DNA from: Garcia nutans
Taxonomy: Eukaryota; Streptophyta; Magnoliopsida; Malpighiales; Euphorbiaceae
Assembly: GCA_947685225.1 (NCBI GenBank)
Contig: CANTUV010000009.1
Span: 4,464,001 to 4,528,000 of the forward strand
Direction: 5' to 3'
Length of the DNA: 64,000 bases
Shown here: positions 34,641-46,289 of the stretch, piece after piece
Layout of the letters: the number at the start of each line of letters is the position of its first letter
Numbering within the stretch: the first letter of the stretch is position 1
The notes under the pieces: model-generated
Database searches by the model: none
What the model was told of the DNA's origin: nothing
The model's input: only the letters and a program-made list of their open reading frames with translations
Program-made: the position numbers and the translations under genes

Positions 34641-37600
34641 ATGGCAGCCATTCCACCAACAAACTCTTTTACACATAGAAACCTAAATTCATTTCTTAGA
34701 CCCTATTTTGACGGAACGGATTACTCTCATTGGAAACACAAGATGTTCTTATTTCTAGATAGTGAAGGAATTGAGCTTTGAGATTTTGTTGAAAATGAGT
34801 GGAAATCTCCTACTCATGAAGTTGATGGTGTCTAAGTTTCTCTTTCTAAATCACAATGGTCAAGTACCAATGTGAGAGATCTATTCAAGAATAATAGGGC
34901 AGCCTCCATATTGATGAATTCAAATCAAGAGAAGAAGGTGGGGGAGTCTAACATCTCTTTTGTGCACATTGTATTTGGAAAAATCTTGAGAACTATCATG
35001 AGGATACTACCCAAGTGAGGCTCACCAAGAAGCAAATATATGTGCATGAGTATGAGCTATTCAAGATAAAGCCCAACGAAAATGTCACCGACATGACAAA
35101 CTTCTTACTTGCCATTGTCTCAACGAATTAAAGAAATATGGCAAGATATATGATTAAGATGATATCAATAGCAAAATCTTAAGAGCACTTATAGTAAAGA
35201 AGAACTTTGAGTCTAAAGTTTCTTCAATTGAAGAAGCTTAGGACCTTAGCTTTTTAAGAATTGATGAACTTGTCGGAAAACTACTCACCTTTGAATTGCA
35301 CACTGAAAGAGAAGAAGAGCAAGGTGAAAAGGATAAGAGGAAAGCAATAGCTCTCAAAGCTATCAAAGAAGTTGAGAGCTCAAATAATGAAGATAGTGAC
35401 GATGAAGAGGAATTGGCTATGCTATCCAAAAAGATAAGTGATTGGAAGAGAAAGAGAAGATTACAAGCTAACAAAGGTACATTTTCAAAATTGTCCTTCA
35501 AAGATAAAGATAAAAAGAATAAAGTGAAATGTTATAAATGTGGCAAATCCGGTCACATCAAGTCAGATTGCTTCAAATTGAAAAATAAAAAAAGTGGGAC
35601 AAGGAAAAGAAGAGATCACTCAAAGCTACATGGGATGATGATTCCTTAAGTGAAGAAGAAGAGGAAGAAGAGGAAGAAATTGCCAATCTATGTCTCATGG
35701 CTATTGAAGATGATAATAACTCTAATGAGATAAGTACTCCATCTTTAAACTTGATGATGCTTTAGATGAAAATAGTTTGATTGAATATATGAACCTTAGA
35801 ATATAATTTTATAAAAGATTTTATAAAATTTCTCTAAGATGAAATTTTATAAAGATATATGTTCCAAGTTAGAAAAAGATTTTGTGTCTTTGAAAAACTC
35901 TACATTAGAATTGAAGACCTCTAATAAAAACTTGTTAAAATCAATTGATGAAATGACTACAAACTCACATAGCTTAGAAAATGTGATCAAGGAAAATAAA
36001 ACATTGAAGGATGAAATAAATAAGTTAAAAGAGTCAATTTTAAAATTACACAAGGAAAAAGAGGCCTTAAATACATTAATCAATAATAAAAAATCACGCT
36101 CTTGAAACATGGTTTAGGGTTCATTGGTTAATCTACTACCTTACCTAATGTACCAATATTTGTTTGAGATTCTACAACACACACATCTAGTGCTGATGTT
36201 ATGAAGAGCACTAATGCATAAACCAAACCTAAAAATCCTAAAAGGATTACATTAGATTCACAAGGATCTAGAACTAAAGTTTCAAGAGTAAATTATGCAT
36301 TCATGTATTCAAGGCATGTGCAAAAACACAATAGTGCATAAAAACAATCTCATTTAACACACACTTACAATTGTGTACATGGTTAATTGAATTTCAATAG
36401 AAAAGTGCACAAGTATAGAACCTTATTTCAATGCACTTATTGTATGAAATTTGGACACAAGAGCATATTTTACTATATTAGGAGGGCTCATCTCAAGGTA
36501 GAAGATCCTTCCATTACTAACCATCAAGGACCCAACTTCATTTGGGTACCTAAAATAAAATGAATATTGTCATTTTGTAGGTATACCTAAAATCCACTAT
36601 CAATAAAAATATTTGGCTTGTGGATAGTGGATGCTCAAGGCATATGATGGGTAATGCAAAGCTTTTTACAACACTCACTTATGAGCATAGAGGTAATGTT
36701 ACTTTCAGAAATAATGTTTAAGGTAAAATCATTGGCATTGGTTCCATTGGCATGTTTAGTAAGAATATAATTGAAAATGTGTGGCTTGTTGATGGATTGA
36801 AACATAATTTACTTAGTGTAAGTCAATTATCTGATAAAGGATATGATGTAAGTTTTGACTCTAAAGGATGCAAAGTTATCAATTCAAATGGTGGACTTGC
36901 ATTCAAAGAATTTAGAATTGGCAATGCATATAAAATTGACATACATTCCAATTATGCATTTGAATGCTTAATTACCATAAGCAATGATGCTTTACCGTGG
37001 CATAAAAGACTAGGTCATGCTAGTATGGATCACTTACAATGCATTAGTAAAGAAGAACTAGTTGATGGTCTACCTAAAGTAAAATTCAATAAAGATAGGA
37101 CTTGTGAACCTTGTCAATTTGGGAAGAAACATAAAAGTTCATTCAAATCTAAAAATATTGTAAGCACTTTAGACGTTTAGAACTTATTCACTTGGATTTG
37201 TTTGGACCAAATAGAGTTGTTAGCTTAGGTAGTAAGTTATATGCATTTGTACTTGTTGATGATTACTCAAGGTTTACATGGGTTAATTTCTTGGCTCAAA
37301 AGAATGAAACTTTCAATCATTTAAATATTTGTAAAAAAGTTCAAAATAAAAAAGGCTATGTAATCAAATTTATTAGAAGTGATCATGACAAAGAATTTAA
37401 AAATGAGTACTTTAAAAATTTTTGTAATGAATTTTGTATTTCACACAACTTTTCGGCTCCTAGAACACCACAAAAAAAAAATAGAGTGGTCGAAAGAAAA
37501 AAATAGAACATTAATAGAAATGGCTAAAAAAATGATGAATGAGTATGATTTGCCATCTTACTTCTAGGCAGAAGCCGTTAATACTGCATGTTATATTTCA

Positions 37601-37950
37601 AATCGTATTTATAAAAGGCCTTTGATAAATAAAACTTCATATGAGCCATGGAATAGAAGAATATCCAAAATTTCATACCTTAGAGTGTTTGGATGCAAAT
37701 ATTTTATATTGAATACCAAGTACAATCTTAGAAAATTCTCATCCAAATCGGATGAAGGTATACTTTTAGGATATTTATCATCTAGCAAAGCATATAAAGT
37801 ATTTAATAAGAAAATACTAGTAGTTGAAGAATCAATACATGTTATTTTTTAATGAATCCTCTAAATTTGATCAAAGAAAAGGTAATGTTCTTAATAATTT
37901 TGTAGATACATTTGAATCATAAGAAACAATCAATGTTCCAAAAAAAATTA
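34641..37950 (+). pseudogene. Copia gag-protease-integrase remnant (first part of the interrupted element)
   Basis: The ATG at 34641 begins a Copia gag (PYFDGTDYSHWKHKMFLFL). A gag zinc knuckle CYKCGKSGHIKSDC (CX2CX4HX4C) lies near 35530, then a coiled-coil segment (35839-36105), the protease box LVDSGCSRHM at about 36616-36645, the GAG-pre-integrase region (LPWHKRLGHASMDHL) and the integrase core (HLDLFGP, DDYSRFTWV, SDHDKEFKN). The end of integrase (GCKYFILNTK, DEGILLGY) is at 37690-37780. Reading breaks at many points: stops in gag at about 34783 and after, a shift in mid-gag, stops in the protease-integrase linker, and TAG codons at 37178 and 37504. It continues at 43463 beyond an inserted element. 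Confidence 0.85.
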
Positions 37951-37957
37951 TGATAAA

Positions 37958-39787
37958 TGTTTTGATCATTTGTGTATTTGTTTTTAGTGTAATTTTATTA
38001 GCTTTTGATTGATTTTTCTTTTAATTTGTATTTAAAATTTGTTTGAAGTATTTGATCCAGGTTAAAGAACAAAATAATGGAGCTTTAATTCAATTTGATG
38101 GATTATTAAGGTGGAAAAACAGGAGACACAACCAAGACACTTCATGGCTTGACCGTGTCCCTCATCCAAGGAAAGAAGTAGGAAAATTTGGTAGAGCTTG
38201 ACATAAGCAAGAGACACGGCCAAGCCACTGGTTGTATCCCACCAAAAGAGCAAAGCAAAGAAGAAGCAAGGAGTATATGCAGAAGTGAGCACACTCAAGA
38301 AACACGGCCAAGCCATTGGTCGTGCCATGCCTTGGCCATGTTATGTGACACGGCCAAGGCCTTGGCTGTGTCCCATTTAAAGATCAAAGAAAAAATAGCA
38401 AACAATGGAGAACATACTCAAGAGACACGGCCAAGTCACTGGCCATGTCACATGACACTGCCAAGGCCTTGGCCGTGTCCCACTTGAAAAAGAAAGAAAA
38501 TATTTGGGCAGCCATGGACATGGCTACATGGCTTGGTCTTGTCCATAAGAAAATGAGTGACACGGCCAAGTCACTCATGAAATGGGAGACAAAATGGGAG
38601 ATAACAAGTGTCATCTCTTAAAAAAATATTAAAAGAAGAAAAATGTTGCCTAATTCATGGGATAAAAAAAAAGGGATGAGGGAGAGAAAAAAACGTGGGA
38701 GTATCTTCAAAGAGAGGGGTTGGTTCCTTGGTTTATCTTCTTGTTCTTGGTCTTGAGAGAGACCACGAGCATCACCTTCATCTCCATCTTCCATTTCTCC
38801 TATAAACAAGATTCTTAACATTTTTTAGGATAAAATTGGGTGAGCAAGCTCTTGTGAATGTTAGAGTGTGAAGAAAGCTTGATTGAGGAGTTGAGGGCTT
38901 GAGAGAGTGACCATTTCATCTTTCAAGAGGAGAGCCATTGATTGAAGAAGGCTTGTTAGTTCTTCATCATATTCATGGTGGAGCTAGAAGGAAGACTAGA
39001 AGTTCAACTCTTAGCATCTCAAAAGGGGTTTTTATATTCTCTCTTTTAATTCATTTCTAGATTGTTATTGTTTGTTATGAACATTAATATTTCAATGTAC
39101 AATTGTGATTTGATTTGTATTGAGATGAATATTTATTTTAAATTGATGATGATGAGCTAAATTACTCATGCGTAAGGTTTGTAATAGATTTAATTGAATG
39201 ACTTGATTTGATATTTTTATTAATATACCTTGTTGTTGGTTGATTGCATTGGATTGAATGTTAGATTGATAGATTAGCTACCTATTGATCTCTAAATATT
39301 GAATGAATGACCGAGAGGTGAAATTTGATATTGGAATTATGTAATCAATTACTCTAAGAATGAATTAGAAATATAAGTTCTAGAGTTTTATTAATTTGCA
39401 ATTTTAAAACAATTAGTTGTTGTTAATTCATGAATGTGAAAACTATTGAATTGGTAATTACTAATTAAACTCAAGAAACAAATTAAAATACAAGGTCATA
39501 TTAATAGATAATTTGAGAATTAAGCTTTGATTAAATTGATCTATAACTCTAGGCACCATTCCTAGAATTGTATTAATCTTGTATAATATTACGCATATTA
39601 CTTTTAGATTTAAATTATTTTTTTCACCATTCCAACACATCACACTCTTGCATTTAAATTTCTTGCTAACCAAACTATTGCAAAATAATTCCTTCCTTGT
39701 GAGACGACCTTGGGGCGATCACCGTTGCTACAATTAACTTGTATACTTGCGAGTGTCACTTGTAGAAGTAATTAATTAAGTGCAACA
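37958..39787 (+). repeat. 5' LTR of the nested non-autonomous element
   Basis: Starts TGTTTTGATCATTTG and ends AGTGCAACA. It contains an array of inverted-repeat units of the form GACACGGCCAAG...CTTGGCCGTGTC at about 38110-38600. About 1830 bp, shorter than the other LTR because it lacks part of the array and a stretch matching 42130-42340. Confidence 0.9.
38110..38600. repeat. Hairpin-forming repeats in the 5' LTR
   Basis: The motif ACACGGCCAAG with its inverse CTTGGCCGTGT recurs roughly ten times; one unit near 38350 reads ACACGGCCAAGGCCTTGGC, an almost perfect palindrome. Spacers are irregular (AAAGAGCAAAGCAAAGAAG and similar). Confidence 0.85.
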
Positions 39788-39793
39788 AGTATT

Positions 39794-39811
39794 TGGCGTC
39801 GCTGCCGGGGA
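39794..39811 (+). promoter_or_regulatory. Primer-binding site of the nested element
   Basis: TGGCGTCGCTGCCGGGGA, six bases after the 5' LTR. The wording TGGCGyCGyTGCCGGGGA is the usual Athila-lineage site, complementary to a tRNA 3' end (probably tRNA-Asp). Confidence 0.8.
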
Positions 39812-39889
39812 AGGCAATTGTTGTTAGTAGTTTGATTTTTTTTATTTAAATTGTTCAATTGTTTAAAGTGATTCTTTTTGAATTAATAA

Positions 39890-40162
39890 GTGTTTATTGT
39901 AAGGATGCAGTTTTCAATGCACGAGGGAGTTTATGATGTGAATGCTAATTCTGAAATGGTATGGCAATTAGCAGAATTAACAAGTCAACTTAAGATGCTA
40001 AATGCAAGAGAAAGAGCACCTATGCCAATTCGTGAAGTATGTCCAGCATGTGACATTGCAGGACATAGTGCAAATATGTGCTCATTTAGTTTTGAACAGT
40101 ACCAAGAGAGGCAAGAGGAAGAATATGCCTTTGAAAGTTTTCAGCTAAGGGGCAGGTTTTGA
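39890..40162 (+). CDS. Gag C-terminal fragment with a CCHC zinc knuckle
   Basis: 90 residues and the only coding sequence of the nested element. It holds a perfect zinc knuckle CPACDIAGHSANMC (C51, C54, H59, C64; CX2CX4HX4C), preceded by a helical segment (VWQLAELTSQLKML) of the kind found before the knuckle in Athila gags, and followed by an acidic/Glu-rich end. The capsid part of gag is missing. Whether it is translated, or survives as an RNA-binding relic, is unknown. Start codon choice is uncertain (two more ATGs within nine codons). Confidence 0.6.
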   Translation: MFIVRMQFSMHEGVYDVNANSEMVWQLAELTSQLKMLNARERAPMPIREVCPACDIAGHSANMCSFSFEQYQERQEEEYAFESFQLRGRF

Positions 40163-41427
40163 TGTGAAAGAATATGCCTTTTAAGTGTGGGGTGCAGTTT
40201 GTGTTTTTTCTTTTAACTTATCTTTGTTTAAGTTTAGTTAATGTTTTTCTTTGAATAAATGAATTTTGAAGTTTAATTGTTATAAGATTGTTGATAGATG
40301 ACCTTTGAATTTTTGAAGCAGGAATTTGAGAATTGATTAGAATTGGTACTTATTATCAATTTTAATGGTTATTCTTGCATCACATTTAAACTAGTGAGGA
40401 ATTGAACCTATTAAGTTGGATATCAACTTATTATTCTTTATTGTATGTAAACATCTTTGATTGATGAATTGCTAGAACTTGTTTTGACGTGCATTTTGAG
40501 ACTACATAAAAATTTCAATTAGGCATCAATATGATTAAGGCAATTAGGTAAACCTATTTTGGCTTAAAAAGACCAACCTTATATTCGATCTTAGTTAGCC
40601 AATTTTAAGCTTATTTCATTTTTTCTTTTCTTTCTTTTACACAACACATTTAGCTTGAACCTTACTGTTTTAACTATTATCCTTGCATTAGGTCAAGAGC
40701 ATTTTAAGAGCATTTCTGATTGAGTATTGTGTTAAATAAAGTGTGGGGTTAAATTTAGTGGGTTCAAAATTACAAATTATTATCTTCTTTAGTTGCAAAC
40801 CCTATTTTAATAATAATAATAAATAATAAATAAAAAAAGAGAAAAAAATCAAAATAATAGAAGAAGTTATTCTTTTTCGTAGAGTTGGAATAAGTTTGGG
40901 AATGATCATCGCTAAATTTAATAAGTGAGTTTCCTTGAAAAGCTCTTTAATGTCATGTGATAGGTGAGTGGAAGGGGATTTGGGATTGTTGGGTTATACA
41001 TATGATCAGTTACTTCATTCTTGAAGTGCTCTTGAACTTAATGAATAAACTCATATTTCCTAAATGTCATACCTTTACCTTAGCCCCATTACAGCCCAAT
41101 GAAAGACCTTATGATTGATGTTTGATTGTAATTAGGTGGTGGAGATTTGATTGATAAGCAAGCCTATAGTGATAATCTTTCACTGAATGTTGAGAGTTTA
41201 AACACTACCTAATTAAACACTTAAGAGGTTTTGTGATTGAGTGATAATTTTTGGTATGCATGGATTGACCATTTAATTGCTTGAGTACTGATTTTTCTTG
41301 ATTTGATAATGATTGTGGATATAATAAAATGGGAGTCTTGATGCATCCTTATAACTCTTGAACTTGACTAAATTTATCTTATTTAGTTTGTTTTGATTTT
41401 AATTTTGCTTGAGGACAAGCAAAAAAA
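40163..41427 (+). other. Noncoding interior of the nested element
   Basis: No ORF with recognisable motif. The sequence has the T-rich character and phrases such as 'AAGTGTGGGG' (40187-40192 region and 40740) seen in the 3' untranslated region of the Athila-like element at the left of the window. Simple (AAT)n run at about 40809-40830. Confidence 0.6.
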
Positions 41428-41444
41428 ATTAAATGTGGGGTAGT
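41428..41444 (+). promoter_or_regulatory. Polypurine-tract region of the nested element
   Basis: TTGCTTGAGGACAAGC lies at 41405-41420, followed by an A-run and AAATGTGGGGTAGT that ends at the start of the 3' LTR. Same layout as the tract at 5938-5970. Confidence 0.65.
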
Positions 41445-43457
41445 TATTTTGATCATTTGTGTATTTATTTTTAGTATAATTTTATTAACTTTTGATTGAT
41501 TTTTCTTTTAATTTGTATTTAAAGTTTGTTTGGAGTATTTGATTCAGGTTGAAGAACAAAACAATGGAGCTTTAATTCAATTTGATAGATTATTAAGGTG
41601 AAAAAATAGGAGACATGGCCAAGACACTTCATGGCTTGGCTGTGTCCCTCATCCAAGGAAAGAGGCAGAAAAATTTGGTAGAGCTTGACACAAGCAAGAG
41701 ACACGGCCAAGCCACTGGCTGTGTCCCACCAAAAGAGCAAAGCAAAAAAGAAGCAAGGAGTATATGCAGAAGTGAACACACCCAAGAAACACGGCCAAGC
41801 CATTAGCCGTGTCACATGACACGACCAAGAGAGCAAAGCAAAATATCAAAGCAAAGAAGAAGCAAGGAGTATATGCAAAAGTAAACACATCCAAGAAACA
41901 CGATCAAGTCATTGGCCATGTCTAAAGATCAAAGAAAAGATAGCAAACGGCGGAGAACACACTCAAGAGACACGGCTAAGCCACTGGCCGTGTCACATGA
42001 CACGGCCAAGGCCTTGGCCGTGTCCCATTTGGAAAAGAAAGAAAATATTTGGGCAGCCATGGACACAGCCGCATGGCTTAGCCCTGTCCACAAGAAAATG
42101 AGTGACACGGCCAAGTCACTCATGACTTGGCCGTGTCTTGTGAAAATTCTTTTAATTATTTTACACGAAATGGGGGACAAAATGGGGGACAATAAGTGCC
42201 ATCTTTTAAAAAGAAATATTAAAAGAAGAAAAAGGTTGCCTAATTCATGGGATGAAGACTTAAATAATGAGAAAGTGGGAGATAAAGTGAAGTGTGTGAG
42301 TTGGCAAGGCATGCTTTGTGTCTTAAGAAATTAAAAACAAAGGGATAAGGGAGAGAAAAAAACGTGAGAGCATCTTCAAAGAGAGGGGTTGGTTCCTCGG
42401 TTTATCTTCTTGCTCTTGGTCTTGAGAGAGACCATGAGCATCACCTTCATCTTTATCTTCTATTTGTCCCATATACAAGATTCTTAACATTTTTGGGGAT
42501 AAAATTGGGTGAGCAAGCTCTTGTGAAGGTTAGGGTTTGAAGAAATCGTTGATTGAGGAGTTAGGGGGTTGAGAGATTGACCATTCCATCTTTCAAGAGG
42601 AGAGCCATTGATTGAAGAAGGCTTATTAGTTCTTCATTATATTCATGGTGGAGCTAGGAAGAAGACTAGAAGTACAACTCTTAGCATCTCAAAAGGGATT
42701 TTTATATTCTCTCTTTTAATTCATTTCTATATTGTTATTGTTTGTTAAGAACATTAATATTTCAATGTACAATTGTGATTTGATTTGTATTGAGATGAAT
42801 ATTTATTTTAAATTGATGATGATGAGCTAAATTACTCATGCCTAGGGTTTGTAGTAGATTTGATTGAATGACTTGATTTGATATTTCCATTAATATACTT
42901 TGTTGTTGGTTGATTGCATTAGATTGAATGTTACGTTGATAGATTAGCTACCTATTGATCTCTAGATATTGAATGAAGGACCGAGAGGTAAAATTTGATA
43001 TTAGAATTATACAATCAACTACCCTAAGAATGAATTAGAAATATAAGTTCTAGGGTTTTATTAATTTGTAATTTTAAAATAATTAGTTGTTTTTAATTCA
43101 TGAATGTGAAAACTAATGAATTGGTAATTACTAATTAAACTTAAGGAACAAATTAAAATATAAGGTCATATTAATGGATAATTTAAAAATTAAGCTTTGA
43201 TTGAATTGATCTATAAACCTAGGCATCATTCCTAGAATTGTATTAATCTTGTATAACCATTACGCATATTACTTTTAGATTTAAATTATTTTTTCACCAT
43301 TCCAACACATCACACTCTTGCTTTTAAATTTCTTGTTAATCAAACTATTACAAAACAATTCCTTCCTCATGAGACGATCTTGGGGCGATCACCGTTGCTA
43401 CAATTATCTCGTATACTTACGAGTGTCGCTTGTAGTAGTAATTAATTGAGCGCAACA
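41445..43457 (+). repeat. 3' LTR of the nested non-autonomous element
   Basis: Starts TATTTTGATCATTTG (second base changed from the canonical G) and ends AGCGCAACA; about 2013 bp. It matches the 5' LTR along its length with scattered substitutions, but has extra copies of the GACACGGCCAAG repeat region and the stretch around 42130-42340. Confidence 0.9.
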
Positions 43458-43462
43458 ATAAA

Positions 43463-44221
43463 CATGAAGAAGAGTCTCAAGAGCTACCCAAAGATTGACA
43501 TTACAAGAAAGATCATCCAAAATATCTAATCATTGGTGACACCTCAAAGGGAGTAACTACTCGATCTCAATTTAAATACTTAGATTCTAATATTGCCTTT
43601 GTTTCTCAAATTGAGCCAAGGGCCATTGAGGAGACTCTTAGTATTGAGTGTTGGGTTATTGCTATGCAAGATGAACTTAACCAATTTTAGAGAAACAAAG
43701 TATGAAAACTTGTTCCTAAACCTAAAGATCATCCAATTATAGAATGTAAATGGGTATATAGGAATAAGCTTGATAAAAATAGTCTCATTACTAGAAACAA
43801 TGTTAGAATGGTGGCCAAAGGCTATAACTAAGAGGAAGACATTGACTATGATGAGACATTTACTCCTGTTGCTAGATTAGAAGCCATTAAAATATTGCTT
43901 GCATTTACATGTCATATGAATTTTAAACTTTTCAAATGGATGTTAAAAATATATTTCTAAATAGGTTTATAAATGAGGAAGTTTATATTAAACAACCTTC
44001 CAGTTTTGAAGATTATAAATTTTCAATTTATGTTTTTAAACTTACTAAAGTACTATATAGATTAAAATAAGCTCCAAGAGCTTGGTCTGATAAACTTAGT
44101 GCATATTTGCTTGAAAATGAATTCTCAAAAGGCAACGTTGACACAACACTTTTTTTTAAAAAAGAAAATGCATAACATTTTGATGATATTATATTTGGTG
44201 TTACTAATGAATCTTTAAATG
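43463..44221 (+). pseudogene. Copia reverse transcriptase remnant (second part of the interrupted element)
   Basis: Resumes directly after the target duplication. Visible are the pre-RT block (SIECWVIAMQDELNQF), KWVYRNKLD, the RT palm segment VARLEAIKILLAF, KAPRAWSDKL-like sequence, and the catalytic box reading FDDIIFG at about 44182-44205 (normally VDD). It stops abruptly after TNESLNAI. RNase H and the 3' LTR are absent; Helitron helicase sequence begins within about ten codons. Numerous stops. Confidence 0.8.
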
Positions 44222-45990
44222 CTATAGACGAAACAGTTTTATATGTATCATCATTTGAGCTTCATCATCTATTTGCAGTTGTTATATTATTTTGTGAAGT
44301 GAGTGATCCATATAAACTCTTCCATTTATTTTGAAAAAAAAAATTCTGATGATATAAAAATTTTTAGATATTCCGCTTTCATCTATTTCTGACATATATT
44401 TAAAAAATAAAGTTCTTCTTGAACTTTAAAGAATTTTTAATAAAAATTCTTCTACTTTAGCATATCATAATTTGCCAATGCTTGATAAATCATTACTTGG
44501 TGACGTTAATAACCGGTTATTGATTGAAGAATTAAATTATAATATCAATGAATTAAAAGAAAAACATGATCGATTTTTTTAACTTTAAATGTTGAACAAT
44601 TACAAGTGTATAATAATATTATTGATGCTGTCAATAATAATAAAAGATGATTATTTTTTGTATATGAATGTGGTGGAACAGGCAAAACATATTTATATAA
44701 AGTTATTATATCTAAATTAAGAAGTGATAAAAAAATTATATTAGTTGTCGCTTCATCTGGTATTGCAGCACTATTATTGTGTGGAGGTAGAACAACACAT
44801 TCTAGATTTAAGATACCTATTAATTTAAGTGAACATCCATTATGTGAAATAAAAAAAAGAACTCAATTAGCAAAATTAATACAAGAAACTCAACTAATTA
44901 TTTGGAATGAAGCTCCTATGACTCATAGGCATTGTTTTGAGGCACTAGATAGATCATTTAGAGATATTTTATGTAATACAGAAAAAGAAAAAATAGATAA
45001 TCCATTTGGAGAAAAATTCTTTTATTAGGAGGATATTTTAGACAAATATTATATATAGTTATTAATGGTAGTAAAAGTGATTATAAATGTATCAATTATA
45101 AAATCTTACTTATGAAAATTTTTTAAAATATATAAATTAACTATAAATATGTGTTTTACTTCAATTTCAAATAATACTAATGAAAGTAATGCACTTAAAT
45201 ATTTTTCTTAGTAAATTTTGTCAGTTGGTCATGGATCAATAACGACTATAAAAATAGGTGAAGATGATAGTGAAAAAAATTGAATTAAAATTTCTAAAAT
45301 TTATTAGTCGAAAATTATACTAATCCAATTAAACAAATAATTCAAGAACATACCCTGATTTTTTATATAAATATATTGATTATTTATATATCAAAAATAG
45401 ATTTATTATCACACCAACTAATGAAATTGTAGAAATTATTAATAAATAAATGATTAATTTGTTACTAGAAGAGGAAAAAAACTACTATAATTCATATTCA
45501 ATTTGTAAAACATTAAACGACATAGAAGACTTAGAGGTTCTTTATCCAATTGAATTTCTAAATTCTTTGAATTTTAATGGTTTTCCTCAATATGAATTAA
45601 AGCTAAAGAAAAATATTCCTATTATGCTGCTTCGAAACCTTAATCCTAGCATCGATTTATGTAATGGAACTAGATTAATGACAACTAATTTAGGAACAAT
45701 GGTTATAGAAGCAATTATAATTACAGGATCACGCAGTGGTAAAAAAGTTTATATACCTATAATCATTCGTTTTTATAATGAAAATAAATTTTCATTCACA
45801 TTAAAAAGAATATAATTTTCAATAAGAGTTTCTTATTATATGACAATCAATAAAAGCCAAAGGCAAACATTACAATAAGTTAGCTTATATCTTCATGATC
45901 ATATTTTTTTCTCATGGACAATTATATGTTGCATTGTCAAGAGTTATATACCATAAAAATTTAAAAATAGTAATTAATAATAAAGAAAAA
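44222..45990 (+). pseudogene. Helitron PIF1-like helicase, degraded
   Basis: Blocks in order: FELHHLFAVVILFCEVSDP (44254-44310), LLIEELNYNINEL (44518-44556), Walker A in YECGGTGKTYLYK (from 44663; one frame open to 45028), Walker B LIIWNEAPM (44896-44922), the segment LYPIEFLNSLNFNGFPQYEL (45540-45600) with PIMLLRNLNPSIDLCNGTRL (about 45616-45677), and the final HGQLYVALSRV (about 45913-45945). The helicase unwinds DNA during rolling-circle-like transposition. Stops and shifts separate the blocks, so it is inactive. Confidence 0.85.
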
Positions 45991-46289
45991 ATGAACATAA
46001 TGATTATTTTTTATGCTAAAAATATTGTATATACTGAAATATTTAATAATTTGTCTTTAAGTCATGAGATATGAAAAAAAAATGGATATAATAATTACTT
46101 AGATTATGCCAAAAAATTTGTATATACTATAATATTTAATTATTTGTTTTAAAATTATGAAATATAAGTATTAAATCTTATTCTTTTATTATACATTTTT
46201 TGTATAATAAGGTTTTTTTTTGATAAATTGCAATTAAATGTATAAAATACAAACTTATTGTGTTTCTATTTTTATAAGAATATAATTCA

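Larger units (their letters stand above)
37953..43462 (+). mobile_element. Complete non-autonomous Athila-like LTR element (LARD-like) inserted in Copia pol, TSD ATAAA
   Basis: Two LTRs (37958-39787 and 41445-43457) enclose a 1657 bp interior. ATAAA at 37953-37957 and 43458-43462 is the 5 bp target duplication, and Copia coding sequence resumes at once on the right side. The interior has a primer-binding site, a small gag-like ORF and a polypurine tract, but no protease, RT, RNase H or integrase. It must rely on enzymes of a related full element. The primer-binding site and the GAGGACAAGC polypurine wording point to the Athila lineage. Confidence 0.92.
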
